Shown one piece after another: positions 9,397 through 17,511 of a DNA stretch of 64,000 bases. Positions within the stretch are counted from its first letter, which is position 1; every line of letters begins with the position of its first letter. The translations under genes and the position numbers were made by a program. Origin of the DNA: Micromonospora cremea. GTDB taxonomy: Bacteria > Actinomycetota > Actinomycetes > Mycobacteriales > Micromonosporaceae. The stretch is taken from positions 2,294,001-2,358,000 of the forward strand of contig NZ_FSQT01000001.1 in the NCBI RefSeq assembly GCF_900143515.1. The letters are read 5' to 3'. Under the pieces are notes generated by a model. It did not search any database, was not told the DNA's origin, and was given only the letters and a program-made list of their open reading frames with translations.

Positions 9397-10269
9397 ATGC
9401 AGGTGCCGGCACCGTTCGAGTACGAGCGAGCCACCAGTGTGGATCATGCAATCGGCCTGCTGGAGCGGCTGGGCAGCACGGCACGGCTGATCGCCGGCGG
9501 GCACAGCCTGCTGCCGATGATGAAGCTCCGGCTGGCCAACTTCGACTACCTCATCGACATCAACGACCTGCACGCCGAACTCGGCTACGTCGAGACGGGC
9601 CCGGACGAGGTACGGATCGGCGCGCTCACCCGACATCGGGAGCTGCTCGAGTCAGCCCAGCTGGCCGCGGCGTTCCCCATCTTCGCCGACGCCGAGCGGG
9701 TGATCGCGGACCCGGTGGTGCGCAACCGGGGAACGCTGGGCGGATCGCTCTGCCAGGCCGACCCGTCCGAGGACCTCTCGGCGGTCTGCACGACGCTGGA
9801 CGCGAGGTGCGTCATTCGCGGCCCGGGCGGCGCCGAGCGGGTCGTGTCGATGGAGGAGTTCCACGTCGGGCCGTACGAGACGGCCGTCGCGGACGGCGAG
9901 ATGCTGGTTGAGGTGCGGTTGCCGGTGCGGCCCGGATGCGGCAGCGCGTACGAGAAGGTCGAGCGCCGGGCCGGCGACTGGGCCGTGGTGTCGGCCGGCG
10001 CGGCGGTGTGGCTCGACGGCGGCGCGATCGTGGACGCCCGGGTCGGGCTCGCCGCGGTCGGCCCGAACACGACGGGCATCCCGGAGATCTCGGCGGCGCT
10101 GCGCGGGCGTGAGCCCTCCGAGAGCCTGTTCGAGCAGGCCGGAGCGATCGCCGCGGGTAGCTGCGATCCGGCGACCGACCAGCGCGGCAGCGTCGACTAC
10201 AAGCGGCATCTGGCCGCCGAGCTGACCAGACGGACCCTGCGCCGGGCCGTCGAGCGGGCGAGGAGCTGA
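9397..10269 (+). CDS. coxM: Aerobic CO dehydrogenase medium (FAD) subunit
   Basis: A 290-residue FAD-binding subunit of the molybdenum-hydroxylase family. FAD-site motifs are IAGGHSLLPMMKLRLA (about residue 31) and RNRGTLGGSLCQADPSEDL (about residue 108); the C-terminal domain resembles CoxM. It takes electrons from the [2Fe-2S] clusters of CoxS and passes them on to the quinone pool. ATG 9397 has GGAGG at a good distance. It is the first gene of an M-S-L operon, the order typical of form I (true CO-oxidising) dehydrogenases. Confidence 0.93.
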   Translation: MQVPAPFEYERATSVDHAIGLLERLGSTARLIAGGHSLLPMMKLRLANFDYLIDINDLHAELGYVETGPDEVRIGALTRHRELLESAQLAAAFPIFADAERVIADPVVRNRGTLGGSLCQADPSEDLSAVCTTLDARCVIRGPGGAERVVSMEEFHVGPYETAVADGEMLVEVRLPVRPGCGSAYEKVERRAGDWAVVSAGAAVWLDGGAIVDARVGLAAVGPNTTGIPEISAALRGREPSESLFEQAGAIAAGSCDPATDQRGSVDYKRHLAAELTRRTLRRAVERARS

Positions 10270-10271
10270 GC

Positions 10272-10820
10272 ATGCAGGTCACGATGACCGTCAACGACGT
10301 CGAGGTCACCCGGGAGATCGAGGCCCGGCTGCTGCTGGTGCACTTCCTGCGGGACGTGCTGGGCCTGACCGGCACGCACTGGGGCTGCGACACCAGCAAC
10401 TGCGGCACCTGCGTGGTCTGGTTGGACGGCGAGCCGGTGAAGTCGTGCACGGTGCTCGCCGCGATGGCCGGCGGCCACCGGGTGCGTACCGTCGAGGGCC
10501 TCGCCAAGGGCGCCCAGCTCGACCCGGTCCAAGAGGGTTTCATGCAGTGCCACGGCCTGCAGTGCGGTTTCTGCACGCCGGGGATGATGATGACCGCCCG
10601 AGCGCTGCTCGACCGGAACCCGGATCCGAGCGAGACGGAGATCCGGGAGGCGATCTCGGGTCAGATCTGCCGGTGTACGGGCTACGCCACCATCGTGCGG
10701 TCGGTCCGCTGGGCCGCCGTGGCCGAGGCGGAGGCCGCCGCCCGGGTCGCCGAGACCACCGAATCGACCGAGGCCGGCGAGATCGACACCGCCGGCCAGC
10801 CCGCGGAGGCCGCCGCATGA
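10272..10820 (+). CDS. coxS: Aerobic CO dehydrogenase small [2Fe-2S] subunit
   Basis: A 182-residue subunit with two [2Fe-2S] clusters. The N-terminal plant-type ferredoxin domain carries WGCDTSNCGTCVVWLDGEPVKSC, and the helical domain carries CGFCTPGMMM and CRCTGYATIV. The last 35 residues are an Ala/Glu-rich tail (EAEAAARVAETTESTEAGE) longer than in most CoxS proteins. It begins 2 nt after coxM, and its stop overlaps the coxL start (ATGA). It relays electrons from the Mo site of CoxL to the FAD of CoxM. Confidence 0.93.
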   Translation: MQVTMTVNDVEVTREIEARLLLVHFLRDVLGLTGTHWGCDTSNCGTCVVWLDGEPVKSCTVLAAMAGGHRVRTVEGLAKGAQLDPVQEGFMQCHGLQCGFCTPGMMMTARALLDRNPDPSETEIREAISGQICRCTGYATIVRSVRWAAVAEAEAAARVAETTESTEAGEIDTAGQPAEAAA

Positions 10821-13207
10821 CCACCGTGCACGAGCGCGTGGACACCTTCCACGACAACGACCAGAAACCCGTCGGGTACGGCCGGATGCTGCGTAAGGAG
10901 GACCCGCGGTTTCTCCGCGGTCGCGGCCGGTACGTCGACGACGTTCAACTGCCCGGCATGCTGCACCTGGCCATCCTCCGGGCTCCGGTGGCGCACGCCC
11001 GGATCGTCAGCATCGACACGAGCGCCGCCGAGGCGTCGCCCGGGGTCAGGGCGGTGGTGACCGGCGCGATGCTGGCGCAGCAGGGCCTGGCCTGGATGCC
11101 GACCCTCTCCAACGACGTGCAGGCCGTGCTCGCCACCGACAAGGTGCGCTTCCAGGGCCAGGAGGTCGCCTTCGTCGTCGCCGAGGACCGCTACGCGGCG
11201 CGCGACGCGTTGGAGTTGATCGACGTCGAGTACGACGTCCTCGACCCGGTGATCGACGCCCGCCGGGCGTTGGAGCCGGGCGCCCCGCTCATCCGCGACG
11301 ACCTCGAGGGTAAGGCGAACAACCACTGCTTCGACTGGGAGACCGGCGACGAGGCGGCCACCGAGGCGGTGTTCGCGCGCGCGGACGTCGTGGTCAGCCA
11401 GGATCTCGTCTACCCGCGGGTGCATCCGGCGCCGATGGAGACGTGTGGGGCCGTCGCCGACTTCGACGCCGTCGACGGCAAGCTGCGGCTCTGGTCCACC
11501 ACCCAGGCGCCACACGCGCACCGCACCCTCTACGCCATCGTGGCGGGCATCCCGGAGCACAAGATCCAGGTGATCTCGCCGGACATCGGCGGCGGGTTCG
11601 GCAACAAGGTGCCGATCTACCCCGGGTACGTCTGCGCGATCGTCGCCTCGATCGTCACGGGCAAACCGGTGAAGTGGATGGAGGACCGGTCGGAGAACCT
11701 GATCAGCACCGGCTTCGCCCGCGACTACATCATGCGCGGTGAGATCGCGGCGACCCGGGACGGCCGGATCCTCGGCATCCGCACCAACGTGCTGGCCGAC
11801 CACGGCGCGTTCAACGGCACCGCCGCGCCGGTGAAGTACCCGGCCGGCTTCTTCGGGGTCTTCACCGGCAGCTACGACATCGAGGCCGCCTACTGCAGGA
11901 TGACGGCGGTCTACACCAACAAGGCGCCCGGCGGCGTCGCGTACGCCTGCTCGTTCCGGATCACCGAGGCGGTCTACCTGGTCGAGCGGATCGTCGACTG
12001 TCTCGCCGACGAGCTGGGCATGGACCCGGCCGAACTGCGGCTGAAGAACTTCATCAAGCCGGAGCAGTTCCCGTACACGACGAAGACCGGCTGGGTGTAC
12101 GACTCCGGCAACTACGAGCCGACCATGCGGCTAGCGATGGACATGGCCGGCTACGCCGAGCTGCGCCGTGAGCAGGAGGAGAAGCGAGCCCGGGGCGAAC
12201 TGATGGGCATCGGCATCGCGTTCTTCACCGAGGCGGTCGGCGCCGGCCCCCGCAAGAACATGGACATTCTCGGGCTGGGCATGGCGGACGGCTGCGAGCT
12301 GCGCGTCCACCCGACCGGCAAGGCCGTGGTACGGCTCAGCGTGCAGTCCCAGGGCCAGGGGCACGAGACCACGTTCGCGCAGATCGTCGCCGAGGAGATC
12401 GGGATCCCGCCGGCCGACATCGAGGTGCTGCACGGCGACACCGACAACACCCCGTTCGGCCTCGGCACGTACGGCAGCCGCTCGACGCCTGTGTCGGGCG
12501 CGGCGGCCGCCCTGGTGGCGCGCAAGGTCCGCGACAAGGCCCGGATCATCGCCTCGGGCATGCTCGAGGTCTCGGTGGCGGACCTGGAGTGGGAGAAGGG
12601 CGCGTTCCACGTCAAGGGCGACCCGGGCACGTCCGTCACGATCCAGGACATCGCCATGCGCGCGCACGGCGCGGGTGACCTGCCCGAGGGCATCGAGGGC
12701 GGGCTCGAGGCGCAGATCTGCTACAACCCGTCGAACCTGACGTACCCGCACGGCGCGTACATCTGCGTGGTGGACATCGATCCCGGCACCGCGCAGGTGA
12801 AGGTGCGGCGGTTCATCGCGGTCGACGACTGCGGCACCCGGATCAACCCGATGATCATCGAGGGGCAGGTGCACGGCGGGCTGACCGACGGGGTCGGCAT
12901 GGCGCTGATGGAGATGATCGCGTTCGACGAGGACGGCAACTGCCTCGGCGCGTCGCTGATGGACTACCTGATCCCGACGTCACTCGAGGTGCCCGACTGG
13001 GAGACCGGCTTCACCGTCACCCCGTCGCCGCACCACCCGATCGGGGCGAAGGGCGTCGGCGAGTCGGCGACGGTCGGTTCTCCCCCGGCGATCGTCAACG
13101 CGGTCGTGGACGCCCTCAAGCCCTTCGGCGTACGGCACGCCGACATGCCGCTGACGCCGTCGCGGGTCTGGGACGCGATGCGCGGCCAGGCCCGGCCGCC
13201 GGTCTGA
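10817..13207 (+). CDS. coxL: Aerobic CO dehydrogenase large subunit, form I
   Basis: A 796-residue molybdopterin-binding catalytic subunit that oxidises CO to CO2. The form I active-site loop is present: VAYACSFRITEAVYLVER, with the Cu-ligand cysteine at residue 378 of the AYxCSFR motif. The residue before the cysteine is Ala; as I recall it, Arg is usual there. The base-catalyst glutamate lies in KGVGESATVGSPPAI near the C-terminus. MCD-binding segments QSQGQGHETTFAQI and DIGGGFGNK are also seen. ATG 10817 overlaps the coxS stop; a longer frame that starts inside coxS is an artefact. The loop separates this gene from form II (AYxGAGR) enzymes, whose CO activity is doubtful. Confidence 0.95.
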   Translation: MTTVHERVDTFHDNDQKPVGYGRMLRKEDPRFLRGRGRYVDDVQLPGMLHLAILRAPVAHARIVSIDTSAAEASPGVRAVVTGAMLAQQGLAWMPTLSNDVQAVLATDKVRFQGQEVAFVVAEDRYAARDALELIDVEYDVLDPVIDARRALEPGAPLIRDDLEGKANNHCFDWETGDEAATEAVFARADVVVSQDLVYPRVHPAPMETCGAVADFDAVDGKLRLWSTTQAPHAHRTLYAIVAGIPEHKIQVISPDIGGGFGNKVPIYPGYVCAIVASIVTGKPVKWMEDRSENLISTGFARDYIMRGEIAATRDGRILGIRTNVLADHGAFNGTAAPVKYPAGFFGVFTGSYDIEAAYCRMTAVYTNKAPGGVAYACSFRITEAVYLVERIVDCLADELGMDPAELRLKNFIKPEQFPYTTKTGWVYDSGNYEPTMRLAMDMAGYAELRREQEEKRARGELMGIGIAFFTEAVGAGPRKNMDILGLGMADGCELRVHPTGKAVVRLSVQSQGQGHETTFAQIVAEEIGIPPADIEVLHGDTDNTPFGLGTYGSRSTPVSGAAAALVARKVRDKARIIASGMLEVSVADLEWEKGAFHVKGDPGTSVTIQDIAMRAHGAGDLPEGIEGGLEAQICYNPSNLTYPHGAYICVVDIDPGTAQVKVRRFIAVDDCGTRINPMIIEGQVHGGLTDGVGMALMEMIAFDEDGNCLGASLMDYLIPTSLEVPDWETGFTVTPSPHHPIGAKGVGESATVGSPPAIVNAVVDALKPFGVRHADMPLTPSRVWDAMRGQARPPV

Positions 13208-13218
13208 GGGGGCCGAGG

Positions 13219-14085
13219 ATGACCACCATCGCGGACCGCGCCCGGGAGCTGACCACCTCCCGCGAGCCGTTCGTGCACGCCACCGTGGTCCGCGCCCAGG
13301 AGCCGACGTCGGCCCGACCGGGCGACGCCGCGGTGATCCGGGCGGACGGCTCGATCGAGGGCTTCGTGGGCGGGGTATGCGCCGAGAGTTCGGTGCGGGC
13401 CGCCGCGCTCGACGCCCTGCGCGACGGTGACGCCCTGCTGCTGCGGGTGCTGCCGGACGGCGCGACCCCGTTTCCCGAGACGCCGGGGGCGCGGGTGGTG
13501 GTGAACCCGTGCCACTCCGGCGGCGCCGTCGAGGTCTTCCTTCGACCGATGCTGCCGGCGCCGGCGCTGCGGGTGGTCGGTGACACGCCGATCGCCGCTG
13601 CGGTGGCGACGTTGGCGGCGTTCCTGGACTTCGACGTCGTCACGTCCGACGACCACGCCGGCTGCACCGCCGTCGTGGTGGCCGGGCTGGGCAGGGGCGA
13701 GCAGGACGCGATCCGGGCCGCGCTGGACGCCGGCGTGGGCTTCGTCGCGCTGGTCGCCAGCCACAAACGCGGCGCGGTCGTGCTCGACGAGCTCGGGTTG
13801 ACCGACGCCGAGCGGGCCCGCGTCCACTCGCCGGCCGGGCTGGAAATCGGCGCGCGTACGCCGCAGGAGATCGCACTGTCCATCATGTCGGAGGTGGTCC
13901 GGGCGATCCGGGTGCACGGGCTGAGCCCGTCGTCGGGCGCGCCGACCGCGAGGCCGCACCAGGCCGTCGACCCGGTGTGCGGGATGACCGTGCTGGTCGG
14001 GCCGGAAACGCCGTACGCGCGGGTCGACGGGCAGGACATCTGGTTCTGCTGCGCCGGCTGCCTCGCGCGTTTCACGGCGGCGTAG
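13219..14085 (+). CDS. XdhC/CoxI-type protein with C-terminal YHS metal-binding domain
   Basis: A 288-residue protein. Residues 1-95 form an XdhC/CoxI domain (GFVGGVCAESSVRAAALDAL, NPCHSGGAVEVFLRPM). A short Rossmann-like XdhC_C region follows (FVALVASHKRGAVVLDELGL, LEIGARTPQEIALSIMSEV). The last 45 residues are a YHS domain (DPVCGMTVLVG...IWFCCAGCLARF), which usually binds a metal. This is the second XdhC-like gene of the locus. The fusion to a thiol-rich YHS domain suggests a part in sulfuration or in copper delivery to the CoxL Mo-S-Cu site, which is inference. It starts 11 nt after coxL. Confidence 0.82.
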   Translation: MTTIADRARELTTSREPFVHATVVRAQEPTSARPGDAAVIRADGSIEGFVGGVCAESSVRAAALDALRDGDALLLRVLPDGATPFPETPGARVVVNPCHSGGAVEVFLRPMLPAPALRVVGDTPIAAAVATLAAFLDFDVVTSDDHAGCTAVVVAGLGRGEQDAIRAALDAGVGFVALVASHKRGAVVLDELGLTDAERARVHSPAGLEIGARTPQEIALSIMSEVVRAIRVHGLSPSSGAPTARPHQAVDPVCGMTVLVGPETPYARVDGQDIWFCCAGCLARFTAA

Positions 14086-14088
14086 CCC

Positions 14089-14664
14089 GTGTTCACGACC
14101 GGCCTGGTGCTCGCCGCGGGGGCGTCGGTCCGTCTCGGCGAGGCGAAGCAGTTGCTCCCGTACCGGGGACGGACGCTGCTCGACGCGACCCTCGACCTGG
14201 CCCGCTCGTGTGGCTTCGACCAACTGCTCGTGACCCTCGGCGGCGCGGCGAGCGGGATCCGCGACCGGGTGGACCTCACCGGGTGCCAGGTCGTCGAAAA
14301 CTCGGCATTCAGCAGCGGCTGCGGCTCGTCCGTCAGCACCGCCGCCCGGGCGATGGACCCGCGCGCCGACGCGCTCGTGCTGCTCCTCGGCGACCAGCCC
14401 GGGGTGCGTGCCGCCGACGTCCGCCGGGTCGCCGCGGCGGCCACCCCGCTGGCCGTGTGCCGGTACGCCGACGGGTTGGGCCATCCGTTCCGCTTCGGCC
14501 GCGAGGTCCTTCCCGAGCTGTACGACCTGCACGGCGACAAGGCCGTCTGGAAGCTGCTGCACTCCGGCCGCCACCCGGTGACCGAGGTGCCCGCCGACGG
14601 GCCGGTGCCGATCGACGTGGACACCCGCGTGGACTACGAGCGGCTGCTGGCGGGAGAGCCGTGA
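14089..14664 (+). CDS. mocA: MobA-like nucleotidyltransferase (MocA-type, molybdopterin cytosine dinucleotide synthesis)
   Basis: A 191-residue NTP transferase of the MobA/MocA family. The nucleotide-binding loop LVLAAGASVRLGEAKQLLPYRG is at the N-terminus, LLLGDQPGV (the metal-binding LxGDxP motif) lies mid-protein, and GHPFRFGREVLPEL is the substrate segment. CO dehydrogenase uses molybdopterin cytosine dinucleotide, so a CTP-using MocA role is expected from context. The GTG start at 14089 follows the previous stop by 3 nt, and its stop overlaps the coxD GTG. Confidence 0.82.
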   Translation: MFTTGLVLAAGASVRLGEAKQLLPYRGRTLLDATLDLARSCGFDQLLVTLGGAASGIRDRVDLTGCQVVENSAFSSGCGSSVSTAARAMDPRADALVLLLGDQPGVRAADVRRVAAAATPLAVCRYADGLGHPFRFGREVLPELYDLHGDKAVWKLLHSGRHPVTEVPADGPVPIDVDTRVDYERLLAGEP

Positions 14665-15530
14665 AGGATGCCCTGACCGTCCGACACCGCCTCGACGCCG
14701 TCGACTACCTGGTCGACGACGGCATGGCGATGGCCCTGTTCCTGGCGTTGCGGCTCGGCCGGCCGCTGCTGCTGGAGGGCGAGCCCGGAGTCGGCAAGAC
14801 CGCCGCCGCGAAGGCGCTAGCCCGGGCACTGGAGACACCACTGATCCGGCTGCAGTGCTACGACGGGCTGACCGCCGGCGAGGCGCTCTACGAATGGAAC
14901 TACCAGCGGCAGCTGCTGGCGATCCGGCTCGCCGAGGCGAAGCACGCCCGGCTCACCGACGCGGACCTGTTCAGCGCCGAGTTCCTCCAGGAACGGCCGA
15001 TCCTGCGGGCCGTACGCCATCAGGGACCGGTCCCGCCGGTCCTGCTGATCGACGAGATCGACCGCGCCGACGACGAGTTCGAGGCGCTGCTGTTCGAGTT
15101 CCTCGGCGAGGCCGGGGTGACGATCCCCGAACTCGGCACGTTCACCGCGCGCACGCCCCCCGTCGTGGTGCTCACCTCCAACCGCAGCCGGGAACTGCAC
15201 GACGCGCTGCGTCGCCGCTGCCTGTACCACTGGATCGACTTTCCCGAACCGGAGCGCGCCGTGGAGATCGTCCGCCGGGCCGTGCCGGGCGCGACCGAGC
15301 CCCTGATCCGCACGGCGGTCCAGTTCATCGGCGGCGTACGTGGCCGGGGATTGGAGAAGGCGCCGGGGATGGCGGAGACCATCGACTGGGTCGCCGCGCT
15401 GTCCGTGCTCGGCGCCGCCGACCTGGCCACCGCCGAGGTTTCCCGGACCATCGGCACCATCGCCAAGACCGCCGACGACCGCGCCGTCGTCGCCGCCGCG
15501 CTCGGCAGCCACCAGGAGAGCCAGGTATGA
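14661..15530 (+). CDS. coxD: CoxD, AAA+ MoxR-type ATPase for CO dehydrogenase maturation
   Basis: A 289-residue MoxR-class AAA+ ATPase. Walker A is GEPGVGKT near residue 41, Walker B is PVLLIDEIDRADDEFE, and the sensor region is VVLTSNRSRELHDALRRRC. CoxD is needed to build the [CuSMoO2] centre of CoxL and works with the VWA protein CoxE. The GTG start at 14661 overlaps the previous stop codon as GTGA. It is coupled to coxG by an ATGA overlap. Confidence 0.9.
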   Translation: MKDALTVRHRLDAVDYLVDDGMAMALFLALRLGRPLLLEGEPGVGKTAAAKALARALETPLIRLQCYDGLTAGEALYEWNYQRQLLAIRLAEAKHARLTDADLFSAEFLQERPILRAVRHQGPVPPVLLIDEIDRADDEFEALLFEFLGEAGVTIPELGTFTARTPPVVVLTSNRSRELHDALRRRCLYHWIDFPEPERAVEIVRRAVPGATEPLIRTAVQFIGGVRGRGLEKAPGMAETIDWVAALSVLGAADLATAEVSRTIGTIAKTADDRAVVAAALGSHQESQV

Positions 15531-16312
15531 AGATCACCAATGAGTTCACGGTCGCCGTTCCGATCGAGCGGACCTGGGCTGTGCTCACCGACCTCGAAGG
15601 GATCGCGCCGTGCCTGCCGGGCGCCCAACTGACCGGCGTCGACGGTGACGTCTACCGCGGCAGGGTGAAGGTCAAGGTCGGGCCGGTCATCTCGGAGTTC
15701 GCAGGCACCGCCCAGTTCGTCGAGAAGGACGACGCGGCGTACCACGGAGTGATCGACGCGAAGGGCCGCGACGCCCGGTCGACGGGGAACGCCTCCGCGC
15801 TGGTCACCGCCCGCCTCCGGCCGGACGGCGACCGGACGCTGGTCAGCGTGGACACCGACCTCAAGATCTCGGGGAAGCTGGCCCAGTTCGGCAGCGGCAT
15901 GATCAAGGAGGTGTCGGGCAGGTTGCTGGCCCAGTTCGTCGCCAACCTAGAGGCCAAGCTGGCGGCCGAGCAGACGCCGTCGGCCGCCGACGCCGCTGCG
16001 ACCGTGCCGGCCCCCCGGCCTGAGTCCGAGCCCGGCACGTCCGCCGCGCAGCCCGAACCCGGCCCCCTGCCGGCTGCGTCCGCCGCAGCGGTCGCGACGA
16101 CGCCCGTCACCGCGTCCGTCGCGCCCTCGCCGGTAGAGCCGCCATCGGTAGTGCCGTCGGCCGCCACCCTGCGTGCCACGCCGTCCGCCGAACCGGAAGC
16201 GCTCGACCTGCTCAGCATCGCCGGCGGTTCGATCACCAAGCGGCTCGTACCGGTGATCGTCGGCCTCGTCGCGGTCGGCGCGGTGATCGCCTGGCTGGTC
16301 GCACGCCGGTGA
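15527..16312 (+). CDS. coxG: CoxG, SRPBCC-fold protein with C-terminal membrane anchor
   Basis: A 261-residue protein with three parts: an SRPBCC/CoxG domain (1-145; FTVAVPIERTWAVLTDLEGIAPCLPGAQL), a Pro/Ala/Ser/Val-rich low-complexity linker (about 150-225), and a single C-terminal helix (LVPVIVGLVAVGAVIAWLVARR). From the related enzyme of Oligotropha-type bacteria, CoxG is thought to recruit CO dehydrogenase to the cytoplasmic membrane. The anchor and long linker fit that role. Overlaps with coxD and coxE mark it as part of the same transcript. Confidence 0.9.
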   Translation: MKITNEFTVAVPIERTWAVLTDLEGIAPCLPGAQLTGVDGDVYRGRVKVKVGPVISEFAGTAQFVEKDDAAYHGVIDAKGRDARSTGNASALVTARLRPDGDRTLVSVDTDLKISGKLAQFGSGMIKEVSGRLLAQFVANLEAKLAAEQTPSAADAAATVPAPRPESEPGTSAAQPEPGPLPAASAAAVATTPVTASVAPSPVEPPSVVPSAATLRATPSAEPEALDLLSIAGGSITKRLVPVIVGLVAVGAVIAWLVARR

Positions 16313-17511
16313 GTCCAGCGCTGCTGCGCGGAATCGACCGGGCCGCGTTCGCGGTGGGGTTCGCCGGCCGACTGCGGCACGCCGGCATCCCGGCCGGGCT
16401 GACCGACATCGACGACTTCGTCCGGGCGCTCGACGCCAGCCCACCCGACTCGATGTCCACGCTCTACTGGACCGCCCGAATCAGCCTGGTCCGGCGGCAC
16501 GCCGACCTCAGCGCGTTCGACCGCGTCTTCGCAGCGGTCTTCGGGGACGCCCCGCCGCTGCCACCATCGCGCCGATCCGCGATCCCGACGGGAGACCGCG
16601 ACGACGTCCACGTGCCGATACCCACCGGCACGGCCGACGATGGTCCGGGCGGCGGACTGCCGTGGGCGACGTTGCCGCCGGCCGTCGCTCAGGCGCCGGA
16701 GTCCGACACCGCTCTGCGGCTGCCCGAGCGGCGCCCCAGCGCCCTCGCCGGGGTCGCCGAGCGGCCATTCGACGAGCTCGACGCCGCACAGGTCACGCTG
16801 CTCGGCGACGCCCTACGCGCGGCCGTCGCCGGCTGGCCGACCCGCCGCGCCAGGCGGCACGCCATCAGCCCGACCGGACGGCGGATCGCGCTGCGGCCCA
16901 CGATCACGCGGGCCCGCCGCACCGGATGGGAGCCCGTCGAGGTCGTCCGCGAGCGGCCGGTACAACGACCGCGCCGGGTCGTGCTGCTCTGCGACGTCAG
17001 CGAGTCGATGCGGGCGCAGGCGACCGCGTACCTGCACCTGATGCGGGCGTTCGCGGTCGTCGCCGAGGCGGAGGCGTTCGCGTTCGCGACGACGCTGACC
17101 CGACTCACGGTGCTGCTGCGACACACGTCGGCCGCCGAGGCGGTCGCGCAGGCCAGCGCGGCCGTCACCGACCGGTACGGCGGCACCCGGATCGCCACGA
17201 ACCTCCGCACCCTGCTCACCTCCCGGCACGCGGACGCCGTCCGCGGGGCTGTGCTGGTGATCGGCTCGGATGGCTGGGACAGCGACCCGCCCCACGAACT
17301 CGCCGCCGTGATGGCCCGACTGCGCCGTCGCGCATACCGGATCGTCTGGTTGAATCCGCGCGCCGGCGCCCCCGGCTTCACTCCCCGGGCCGGCGGCATG
17401 GCCGCCGCGCTCCCCTACTGTGACCGGCTGCTGCCGGCCGGGACGTTCCAGGACCTGCTGCTCGCCGCCCGTCAGCTCCAGAGCGTCACGTGCACCGACG
17501 GCCTGAAATGA
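16309..17511 (+). CDS. coxE: CoxE, VWA-domain maturation protein
   Basis: A 400-residue VWA_CoxE family protein. The VWA domain begins at about residue 222 with VVLLCDVSESM, a DxSxS MIDAS-like metal site, and ends with the conserved VLVIGSDGWDSDPP. CoxE partners with the AAA+ ATPase CoxD in assembling the active-site cluster. The GTG start overlaps the coxG stop. The 3' end overlaps the convergent LysR gene by 40 nt (17472-17511), so both C-termini are encoded on opposite strands of the same DNA. Confidence 0.9.
   Translation: MSPALLRGIDRAAFAVGFAGRLRHAGIPAGLTDIDDFVRALDASPPDSMSTLYWTARISLVRRHADLSAFDRVFAAVFGDAPPLPPSRRSAIPTGDRDDVHVPIPTGTADDGPGGGLPWATLPPAVAQAPESDTALRLPERRPSALAGVAERPFDELDAAQVTLLGDALRAAVAGWPTRRARRHAISPTGRRIALRPTITRARRTGWEPVEVVRERPVQRPRRVVLLCDVSESMRAQATAYLHLMRAFAVVAEAEAFAFATTLTRLTVLLRHTSAAEAVAQASAAVTDRYGGTRIATNLRTLLTSRHADAVRGAVLVIGSDGWDSDPPHELAAVMARLRRRAYRIVWLNPRAGAPGFTPRAGGMAAALPYCDRLLPAGTFQDLLLAARQLQSVTCTDGLK

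Noticed and set aside
10445..10816. Extended N-terminus for coxL
   Set aside because: It would run through coxS in another frame; the residues are Arg/Gly-rich and unlike CoxL, and an ATGA-coupled ATG exists at 10817.
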